Shown: in pieces, positions 33,170 through 43,500 of the stretch
Layout of the letters: each line of letters opens with the position of its first letter
How positions within the stretch are numbered: position 1 is the first letter of the stretch
Assembly: GCF_029784155.1 (NCBI RefSeq)
Contig: NC_073692.1
Coordinates: forward strand, 320,039,726-320,103,725
Direction: 5' to 3'
Source: Uranotaenia lowii
Taxonomy: Eukaryota; Arthropoda; Insecta; Diptera; Culicidae
Length of the DNA stretch: 64,000 nt
Made by a program: the position numbers and the translations under genes
Notes under the pieces: model-generated
What the model saw: only the letters and a program-made list of their open reading frames with translations
Database searches by the model: none
What the model was told of the DNA's origin: nothing

Positions 33170-35450
33170 TCTTCCCTTACGTCTTTAAAAAAAAAAAAAG
33201 GAAACGTAATAACTTCCCTTTTTTTATTTAAAAGAGCCTAAATAAATGTTCAAGATATATGTTTCAGAGGGATATATGGCCACGAAGGTTAAAGTCCTTT
33301 TAAGATATGTACCGTAAACTGGGGGAACTTTGATCACCGGGGTATCTTTGATCAACATGAAATTTTTGCAGCTAATCATCATTAGCTAAAAGCTGAAGTT
33401 AAAATATCTGAACACTGTTTTTTTTTTGCTTTAAAGCCTGTAAATTGAAATTGAAATTATGTTTGTAGTTGGAGATTGTTTTATATTAATTCAAAATTTG
33501 TTTTAAATTTTTAAAATATCTGTTTTTTTCGAAGACTCACAAACAAACACTCCTTCTGATAAAATGATAGCACTTAGAAGCAAATGGATTGTTTTATTTG
33601 AAAGTTGAACTTAATTTCTTTGAATTGGTATAGTTATTAGAGTTATTTTTATGGTCATTCTATGATAATTTTTGGATATTTAAAAAAAACGGACAAAAGC
33701 CTGTATAGAACAAATAGCTAAAAAACAGATATGTACCGATTATTCGGTCAGCCGAATATCGCCAAAAACTGTTAAGCCGAATATTCGGCTTACCGAATAG
33801 TTGAGCTTTGTATTCATCGAAATAGGCCTAAAGTTTTTAATTTATATTTAAACAATAACAGACTTGTCAAATTTTTTCAAATGATTTTGAATAATTTATT
33901 AAACATCCTGAAGTAATGTTGAAAGAGCTGCACAATCATCAAAAACTTATGGTTCAGCAAAGCATCTGTATACCTTTCACTGTAGATCGCACAGGATAAT
34001 GCTGACGAATATTGCTTTATACTTTGTGTATCGTTTATGCCAGATTTTTTTTATACATCCAGGCTTGCCCATAAATTCAATAAAGAGATAAATTTAATTT
34101 GGCCGGGATGCCCAGATATTGTTTATAATTTTCCGGATTTTGCCTGGGTTAATCCAGATTATTCGCTAAATCAAATAAAAAAAAAAATTAAAATTTTGTA
34201 TTCAAAAACGAATTTTAATAAATTCCAAAATAAACATAAATTTTGTTTAATCCGTCGATACGATTTTTACACTGCTGTTGTGATTCAAAGAAAAAACTTT
34301 AAATTTCAATTTTTTTCTTTCTTTTTCCTTTTGTATGTTTGAGAATAAAGCCTAGATTTTGTTCAAATTTGCCAGTGTTTTCTCAAAAATCGTCTTGAAT
34401 TTCCCGACCATGTGGATACGCCGTTTTTATCAACTATTTTGAAATTATGTTACTTAAATTAGACCTGTTACTAACGGTGATTGTTCTCTTCATAAAATTT
34501 AATTAGACCTTTATCTTATTCAATCTTTATCAAATTCGTTATCAGCATAAGCATTTTCAAATTGCTTGGCACCTGTTTCGACATGTTTGTCCCAGATTTC
34601 ACAGGAACCTAATCTTCTTGTTGATAAACGCCCTAGATGCGACAAGTCATCTGATGTCCTTCCTGGTTGAAAATAATCAACTCAAAACACGAGGGGCATT
34701 AAAATGGAAGAAATAGAAGGAAATTTAAATAATTGCTTTTTTTTTTTTCATTAAAACTCGACCGAATATTCGGTCAAATATTCGTAAAATTTCATTTGAT
34801 TTTGAGGCCAAAAAATATTGAGAAATGTTTATAATGTTTGCTCCTAAATGTGTGCAGCAACATTGTCCATCTTTTGAGTATATTTGTTTTTGAAAGAAAA
34901 CGTTGAAAAATATTATCTATATATAAATATTGTCTAGGTTTCTTCTTCATTAACTAGTGGTTTATTTATTGTACGGCTTATTCAAATATATTAGAAATTC
35001 TCTAGATGATTAAAAATCATATTAAATTTAATATGTAATAATTTAATTTAATATTAACTTTAAATGTGCTTCATAGAACAGCAAGAAATATTCATTCTTA
35101 CCATCATTCCTCTATTTCGATGTATAGTTTAAAACTATTGATTGTAAATTTTGGATTCTAAATTTCAGTTAGAATTTTTTGATCTGATTTTGAATTTTAA
35201 CGAACATTCTCAATCTGAAAAATAAATCAGAGATGAGAAAATATTATTATTTCCCCAGCAAACATTTTTGTAGGTATATTTCTCAACAACTTTGTTATAC
35301 GTTTCATATACCTACATTATAGAATGATCGTATGGAATTCGAAAAAACTGCATTTACCCACCAAAGTGGAAGCAATATACCTACATACAATTAAAAGGAA
35401 TCTTTCGGTTGCTTTGATACAGAAAATAGAGAATGAGCGATGGAATCGGT
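33170..35450. other. AT-rich stretch with TTCGG-rich inverted-repeat words
   Basis: No gene recognised. 33,735-33,800 contains accgattattcggtc and gccgaatattcggc, and 34,757-34,785 contains gaccgaatattcggtc. They may be two ends of an old ~1-kb DNA element. The 101-codon frame at 34,037-34,342 lies between them and has no known domain. A segment from 34,058 (atccaggcttgccc) resembles one near 61,260-61,640. Confidence 0.4.
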
Positions 35451-35454
35451 AAGT

Positions 35455-36835
35455 TAATATTTCTCTCTGGACAAACTCCCTAGAAAAAGAGGGTGAAAAA
35501 GCCGCCGCAAATGGAGACATCCGATTCTTTATGACATTTCTCGCCGCCTCAGTGATGCAAGGACTAATGCAAGAATGCCGCTGAAAGACCGAGCAGGTCA
35601 GTTATTGACCGATAGAACAGATCAGCTCAAACAATGGACTGAGCACTTCGAACAACTCTTCCGAGTAAGTCGCATAAACGGCGTCAACTCGGAAGCGCCT
35701 TCGCAGGCTGAAATAGAAGCGGTAATCAAAAACATGAAATCCAACAAAGCACCTGAGATCGATTGCATCCCTACTGAAATGCTAGAAGCCGACCCTGCCC
35801 TGTCAGCCCAAAAGTTGCCCCGTCTTTTCGTTGGCATCTGGGAACATTCCCGGCCGACTAGATGCAGGGTATCGTAAAGGTCCCGAAGAAAGGAGACCTA
35901 GCAGAGTGCGGTAACTGGCGAGGCATAACGTTGATCTGTGAAACCCTCAAAGTACTCTGCAAAGTGATCCTGAACAGGATCCAGGAGAAAATTGACGCTA
36001 TCCTCCGACGGCAACACGCTGGAATCCAAACCGGACGATCATGTGTGGACACAACGCTACGAATAATTGTGGAACAAATCAACGAATTCCAGGACTCTCT
36101 TCTGCTGGTGTTCGTTGATTTCGAAAAAGCATTCGACCGACTTAACCATGAAAACATCTGGGCGGCTCTAAGGCGACGAGGGGTCTCAGAGAAACTAGTC
36201 CATCTCATCGAAGCAGAGTACGAGGCATTTTCGTGCAAGGTCTTGTCCGAACCAATCCCGGTAACTGCTGGAGTGAGACAAGAATGTATCTTATCACCGC
36301 TACTTTTTCTTATCGTAATGGATGAGATTCTGACTGGATCGATTGACTGTGCACCGAACCGAAGATTGCTGGGAATCCTTCAACAATGGAGCAACTGAAC
36401 GACCTTGACCTGGCAGATGATATTGTTTTGCTCGCCCAAACACAACCGGATATGCAGAGCAAACTCGACGACCTCACCGAAAGTTCCAAGGCAGCAGGTC
36501 TCAAAGTCAATGTCGGAAAGACCAAGTCGATGGAGATCAACACAGGAAATCCCTCCAGTTTCATGGTAGCTGGGCAACAAGTTGAGAAAGTTGAGTGCTT
36601 CCAGTATCTTGGTAGCCAGATAACGCCTGATGGTGGTATCAGGAAAGACATCGAAACCCGGATCACAAAGGCCCGATTTGCGTTAGCGAGTCTTCGAAAC
36701 ATCTGGCGGTCACGCCAGATCTCTCTACGAACGAAAATCCGAATCTTCAAATAAAACGTCAAATCCATATTGCTGTACGAGTGGAAACTTGGTGCACATA
36801 TGCGGTAACGACCCGCAAACCCGTAAGATCTGTAA
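35455..36835 (+). pseudogene. RTE-type LINE relic: linker and reverse transcriptase
   Basis: Three frames follow one another. About 35,460-35,860 has ARMPLKDRAGQLLTDRTDQL, EHFEQLFRVSRIN and MKSNKAPEIDCIPTEMLEAD. 35,862-36,380 has VKVPKKGDLAECGNWRGITL, FVDFEKAFDRLNHENIW (catalytic Asp) and GVRQECILSPLLFLIVMDEI. 36,386-36,754 has LNDLDLADDIVLLAQTQ (catalytic Asp pair, ADD), KTKSMEIN and FQYLGSQITPDGG. Reading continues weakly to about 36,830. At least two frameshifts, a small deletion after SCKVL and stops in the linker make it dead. The family is an abundant RTE-like LINE in mosquitoes; the clade is from memory. Endonuclease and both ends are missing. Confidence 0.85.
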
Positions 36836-39150
36836 AAAGTTTAGTGAAATTTAAGCTGTATCCCACTTAAACTAATGCAAAAATATCACCCAACTTCAAG
36901 GTTTTTGGACGTAACCTAAGCAGGACTAATGCTTGGTCTCGGACTTGAACCAATTTTTGTAAATTTTCGGAGTACACTAAAAAATTTTCAATTGTAAATC
37001 TGCGATCGCTTGCAACAAAGCTTTTTGAAGCGTTTTGAAAGTTGTACTGTTTTAAATTTCACTATAGGAGATTTCCATACAAACAAGTGCAGCAGGCAAG
37101 TCATGACACTATTGAAATTTGTGAAGAAAAAAATTTCAGGCAAATAATTGCAATCCTCACAAGCAGGAATGATCTACCAATTGTGCTATTTCAATGGAAC
37201 TATTCCAACCAAATATTTTTTAGAAAGGATGCAAAAATGAAATAAGAAGATACTGAGCTGAATTTTCTGGACCGTGATGCACACTAAAATTCTTTTACTT
37301 ATTTTTTTTTTCAATCACAGCAACCACCGAAATCCATCCTCTGCATTTTCCCCATGTAAATAAAAATAACATAATGCAAACTATTTAAAATGGTAGATAC
37401 TCCATGGTATACAAACCTCAGGTTTGCATTTTCCTGAGATCTGCAAAACATATTTGAGAAACTCACTTTCGGAACAGCAGTTTGACTCATATTCGACAAA
37501 AAATATGGCAAAGAGATACATCCAAAGGATTTCCACAAACAAAAAAAATTTGTTTGGAATGACATTTATAACATGCTAGTAAAATAGACAAAGTTAAAAT
37601 TATTTTTTTTTTAGGATTTCTCATTTAAAAACGATTTCTAACGAAAAAAAATCAACAGCCGATTTCGTTGGATAAAAAACAGCTATGCAAATTTCGTATG
37701 AGTCGGATTTCATAAGAATCGGTTGGATCACACATTTATGCGAACGTTGACTCTATGGTTCTCTCTCATAGAAAAATAAAAGGCTAACAAAAGTTGTAGA
37801 ATGCTTCCCGCGCGTTTGTGGCTTTAGAGCTTCACCAATTTTCCCCAAAACAGGAATGAGTGATGCGATCGATTACGATCGAGACGCTGCTGCCTGGCTG
37901 TCAATAAGGGGGAATAGGAAAACATTTCTCGCTAGTTTTCTGACTAAATTTGTGGTAGCTGCCACGCAACTCTGGCGCGGGTTTGAATTTCCAAACGTAG
38001 CGTTGAAAAAATAATTTGCATTTTCGATCGGACTTCACGCCGCCCGCCGCTACATTTCTGAATTACAGTTGAGTTGAGATGCTGCGCGGTGAGAACTCCT
38101 TTGGGGGGAAAGACGGGCAGTTTGACGACGACGCTTGATGTGGTCAACGGTTTGTGGTCTTGGAAGCTTGGAATGTGGAGTTTGTAGTCTAGAGTTGAGG
38201 CTAGAGCCAGGCTATCGTATAACCTCCGGCTTCGATCGGCGAAGTGGACGATTTTTGTGCTAGACCGAATGATGAGGAAGCTGATGGCATATGCAAATTT
38301 CACAACCAAACAAGCGACGAATCACAACTGACACGTGGATCTGTCGGTGACGTTTGTTTGAACCCTGCGGCGAGGAGCGAACATTCGAATCGAATTCCTT
38401 CGGTTCAATGCTAAGGAATCAGGTTCGCATAAGAGAAGAATTTTAAGCTAGGATGCTATACAGTTTGGAAGGCATTAAAAATCCTACCATAAATCATGAT
38501 TCTTATTTCTTTAATTGAATCGGAGCTTGATTTTTGCTTAAATGACGATAATACCTCATAATTCTAACGATCATTTGGTGTTAAGCACCTAAATCAACTC
38601 GCAAACCCCATCCAAATAGTCTTGTTTATACGGTTATAGCACACATATCACTCGAAAAGTGAAATTTCCTCTCCAAGACAAGTGACATAGATTCCGATAT
38701 TCATGGCGCAGTGTTTACCAACTTAGCGAATTAAGCTCCCCCAACGCAGCTGAAAAACAACAACAAACAAACGAACAGGGGCTGCTGCTGGCAAAACTAT
38801 GCCAAATTGACTGACTGACTGGCTGACCGGTTACCGATTATACCGTTTTTCTACGTCTTGCGGCGGTTGGCTCTAAACCGGGTATGACTTCTCTGGTTTG
38901 CTTGGTCTGGCTGGACATCCAATCGGTGATAACACGCTTTTGCGGAGGAGGGCACACACAACTCTGCGGATAGTAGTTGTAAACAACAGTTAGGTTACCT
39001 AACCGGACACTTGACTAGACCATGCCAAGTGTGGGGCAAAGGAACCCCAACCGACCACGATGGGGCTTCTAGCATTCACTGACGGACACGCAATCGCTGC
39101 CGGTTTGTTAGGATGGGTCGGTTTTGAGTTTGTTTCTTATTGTTATTTAT
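36836..39150. other. Intergenic stretch, GC-richer towards its right part
   Basis: No gene recognised. AT-rich to 37,780, then less AT-rich at about 37,800-38,420 and 38,680-39,110. It includes a short gactgactgactgg run at about 38,807-38,820. The 121-codon minus-strand frame at 37,944-38,309 has no known domain. Host regulatory DNA is plausible for the two GC-richer parts. Confidence 0.4.
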
Positions 39151-39154
39151 TGTG

Positions 39155-39183
39155 CTTATACTTATACTTATACTTATACTTAT
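39155..39183 (+). repeat. (CTTATA)n, short left part of the split tract
   Basis: About 4.8 units directly before the BEL element, ending in CTTAT, which is also the first pentamer after the element at 47,235-47,239. Confidence 0.9.
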
Positions 39184-39823
39184 TGTTGAGGATTCAGGGG
39201 GTAGCTTACCGGGTTCTATGATCGGAGGGTTTACTTTCCGTTGCTTCGTCAACGGGACGGAAAAGTAGCACCAAAGAACGCAAATTTCTTCACCGCTGAT
39301 GGGTCGTTTTGTTCCACCGTTTATTCGCTGCTCGTTCGCTGCTGCTAGGTCGGGAGGTCCGATTTCGTTGCACCAATTCAATCCACACACAATATTCCGC
39401 ACGGTTCACGCCGTTCCGTCTTTCGGATGTGCCTTGGAATTCAATAGACGACCGATTTACTAACAAATAAAACACCACTTTATTGAATTTAATACTCGAC
39501 CGACGGTACAAACAAACAAGAGTACGGAGCTGATGTTGCCACCTCGAGATTTATTTTAGACTGGTTTATGCTGACTTGTTGTTGTTGTTGTATCAGCTGG
39601 TTGGTGAGTTACCGTTTCAAAACAATTCATCCGGTAACTCACTGCTATGCTATTTCTTACACTAGGATGGTTCAATTTTTTACGTTTGACATTTAACAAA
39701 AAATAATTATAGAAATTTTACACTAACTATAAACTAGAGATATTTGACTTCTGTAACGATGATTCGTGTTACTTTTCTTAACATTATTTGGAAAAGTATT
39801 GATTTTAGGTCTGGTAATAAACA
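39184..39823 (-). repeat. BEL 3' LTR, 640 bp
   Basis: Begins TGTTGAGG and ends AATAAACA on the plus strand; on the element strand it therefore runs TG...CA. I saw no difference from the copy at 46,595-47,234 in a by-eye comparison. AATAAA on the element strand (39,479-39,484) is a likely polyadenylation signal. Confidence 0.95.
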
Positions 39824-39836
39824 TTCCGGCCACCTT
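39824..39836 (-). other. BEL polypurine tract (approximate)
   Basis: On the element strand AAGGTGGCCGGAA lies directly before the 3' LTR. It is purine-rich but imperfect; position, more than composition, supports its role as plus-strand primer. Confidence 0.55.
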
Positions 39837-39899
39837 GAAATGGCACGGACATTTCAACACTGCTTCGATATTATTGAGGAGCCTTCATCGATTTCCTTC

Positions 39900-40544
39900 A
39901 TCTTCGACTGCGTGGACCAACAGGACGCATCATGGCACCAGGAGAGCAGGAGGAGCGATTGGTACTGGGCGGTACGGACACCATCTGGAGCTTTGCTTTC
40001 TGGAACAAAGAGGAACCCAGTAGACCAACAAACATAAAATAAAATGATTGGAACCGCAATCACCTGGTGCTAATGGTTTTCATACAGGAGCTAACTTAGA
40101 GTGTAGCTCTACTCATATAAGCTGCGACCACCGACTACTGCTATCAATAAGCCAGTGCTAGGAATCCGATGGGAGGAGATGTCCACCACACGAAGCCGGA
40201 AATGATGAAGTGCGACCACACTTGGAGCGTTGATTTCTGCGGAGCAAGAAGGAACCCAGTAGCCCAACAAACAAAATAAGGGGGTATTGGAATGGCAATC
40301 ACCTGATTTTCAAAATTGATATACAGGAGCTAACTTAGAGTGTAGCTCTACTCATTCAGGCTGCAATCTGCGACTACTGGTTCTGGGAGGTCCGCAATAT
40401 ACAGGCGGAGACGACGACAAGTGGTTCTGGGAAGCAAAAGGGAACCAAGTAGACCAACAAACAACGTTTAAAAATATTGGAACCGCAATCACCTGATCCA
40501 TGAAATTTCGTACAGGAGCTGTCTTAGAGTGCAGCTCTACTCAT
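39900..40544 (-). repeat. Three imperfect tandem modules in the BEL 3' non-coding region
   Basis: A block containing aggagct...tagagtg...agctctactcat recurs at 40,084-40,116, 40,323-40,355 and 40,512-40,544, spaced 239 and 189 bp. A companion block with caaccaac/ccaacaaac words lies before each (near 40,013, 40,252 and 40,443). GAGCT and AGCTC in each unit can pair as a short stem. The third unit ends on the gag-pol stop codon. Function unknown. Confidence 0.75.
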
Positions 40545-43500
40545 TGGTTGTTTTCAGGAACTGCGGTGACCGGTTCTCCAACGGGCTGCTCATCAGCTGG
40601 ATTGGGTTCGGGTTGTTCTGGTACGGGTAACAGAGCAAGTTTGTTGACACACCTGGAAACGACATCTCGCTTCGCAGTGCGTAAGGTGACCACTCGTACG
40701 ACGCCGTCTTTCCCAGGATGAACGGCTGTGATGATCCCTAGTGGCCATTGGGCTGGCGGAAGCAGATCGTCTTGGATGATCACCATTTGGTTGGGCTGGA
40801 TTACAGTTGATGGTCTACGGTGCTTGGTGGCTCGGGCTTGAAGCTGCTGCAGATATTCTGGGTACCATCTACGCCAGATTCGTTGGAACCGTTTCTGCGT
40901 GAGCTTCCAATGCGACAGTTGATTGTCCGGAACAGTTGCGACGTCTTCTTCGGGTGGAGATCGCAGGCTTTCACCGACAAGGAAATGTCCAGGTGTCAGG
41001 GCTTCCAACTCGTCGGATTCGGTTGGCATCGGAATCAAGGGTCTGGAGTTCAGACACATCTCCACCTCGGCTAGTAACGTCGTCATGTCTTCGTAGGAAA
41101 TGTTGGAGTGGCCTATTTCTCTCAATAGATGGTGCTTCGCTGATTTCACTGCTGCTTCCCATAGACCTCCGAAATGGGGCGAACGAGGTGGTATGAAATG
41201 CCACGCAACTCCAGATTCTGCACACCAATCCAGGATGTTCTTGCGTCCTCCGTGTTCGGTTTTCAGCATCTGGTAGATTCTATGCAACTCGTTATTTGCA
41301 CCTCGGAACGCAGTGCCATTGTCGCTGTGGATCTCGTGGGGAAAGTTTCGGCGGGCAGAAAATCGGCGAAGAGCAGCGATGAAGGCCGGCGTGGAGAGAT
41401 CAGACACCAACTCGATGTGAACGGCACGTGTGGTAAAGCAAACGAAGATGCAAACGTATGCTTTCGTTGGGCCTCGGTTTCGGACGAGAGACTTGATGTA
41501 AACTGGTCCGCAATAGTCTACACCAGAAACGGCAAACGGTCTTCGGGGCGCAACACGGGACGTAGGCAAATCTGCGATACTTTGCTGGATCATCTTTGGT
41601 CTGCATCGGAAACATTTGTGGCACTCATGGAATGTGCGGCGCACTAGATTGCGTCCACCAATGATCCAGTACTTTTGACGGATCGTGGCGAGCATTAGTT
41701 GTGGGCCGGCGTGAAGTAAATTCCCATGATAATACTTCGCCAACAGGTTCGAAAGTGGGTGTTTCGCGAGCAGAACAATTTGATGCTTCGTAGCTTCTGG
41801 AACGGTTGCGTTGGCCAGAACTCCTCTAATCCGAATGACTCCATCCGAATCCAGTTTTGTGCGGATGTACTTCAACTGCGATGAAGATGGAAGGCGGCCG
41901 GTCGATGCTAGGGTGGCTAACTCCTCAGGAAAACTCTGTTTCTGGGCAAGACGACAAAGTGTCAAATCTGCTTCATGCAGATCGGCGGTGGTAAGCGCTT
42001 GGAATGGGTCCATTTTCGTCTTCCGTGCAGCAGCTTTCAACAAGCGAAAGTATCGCATGCAGTGAGCGATGGAGCGCCTGAGTTTTTGGTAACTGGAGTA
42101 CATTCCAAAGATACGATCTGCAAACTCGTCATCCTTCACGACAGCTGGAAGCGCAGCAACTGGAACTCTCATCTCACTCGTCGAACTGGTTTGGCAGGCT
42201 GACAACTCGGTTCGTGGCCACTGCGAAGGCGGTAACTGGAGCCATGGAGAACCAGTCCACCAAAGCGGATGATTGACGAGCTCAGGCGGACTTATTCCAC
42301 GGGACAGAACATCGGCTGGATTCGATTCTCCGCGAACATGCATCCACAAATCTACATCGGTCGAATTCTGGATCTTAGACACTCGGTTGGCCACAAATGT
42401 CTTCCAGCGATTGGGCGGTGATTGTAGCCACTGAAGAACCGTCGAGGAATCAGTCCAGAAGAACATTTCGGCAGGCAACTTGAGAGCACGGTTGACCTTC
42501 TCCGATAGGCTGACAGACAGAACGGCTCCACAAAGCTCCAAACGGGCAATGCTATGGTGGCTCTTCAGCGGGGCGACCTTCGACTTCGATGTCAGCAATA
42601 CGACACGGACGACTCCATCACATTCCGACCGAATGTAGCAGCAGCTGCCGTAGGCCTTCTCCGACGCGTCCGAAAAGAAATGCAACTGAAAGGATGTGGC
42701 ATTGGCGGAAGACACGTATCGAGGAACTTGGATCGTGGCGATGGTATCCAGCGTGCTATGGAACTCCTTCCAATCGGCCTGGTACGACGCTGGTAGTGGG
42801 CGATCCCACTCGAAAGATTCTCCGTTCTCTGTTCGAAGTCTCCACAAACGCTGCATGAACAGTTTGGCGACGGTAATAATCGGTCCAACCAAACCAAGTG
42901 GATCGAAGATCTGGGCGATGTACGACATTATCTTGCGCTTTGTGAGAACTGGAGCTGGCAGAGGCAATTGGACTCGAAAACGTAGAACGTCAGACCTTGT
43001 TTCCCAAACTAGTCCTAGCGTAGAGACAGCCTGATCGTCCTGCAGGCTGTGGATTGCGGATACGGCCAAATCTTCTGGAGGAATACCACGAAGCGCTTCA
43101 GGAACATTGGATGCCCATTTCTTGAGTGGTAAACCGGCAGAAGCAGCTAGAGCGGATGCTTCTCGGCGGAGTTGAACAGCGGATTCGACATCTTCGGCAC
43201 CAGACAAACAATCGTCAACGTAGAAGTCGTTCTTAAAAACTGGGGCGGCAACAGGAAAACGACTGACTTCATCCTCAGCGAGGCGTTGTAAAGCGCGGGT
43301 GGCCAAAAATGGGGCTGAAGCGAAACCGTACGTAACAGTCTGCAGCTCAAACGTTGCGATAGGCTCTTCGGGACTTTGGCGCCAGAGAATTCGTTGGTAC
43401 GTACAGTCGTCCAGGTGCAGTTGTATTTGGCGGTACATCTTTTCAATGTCGGCTACGAGTGCGATTGGGTGGGTTCGGAAGCGCATAATGATCGACAGTA

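Noticed and set aside
39076..39511. Minus-strand frames in the LTR, repeated at 46,550-46,922
   Set aside because: Same because the LTRs are identical; no domain, and they sit in LTR sequence.
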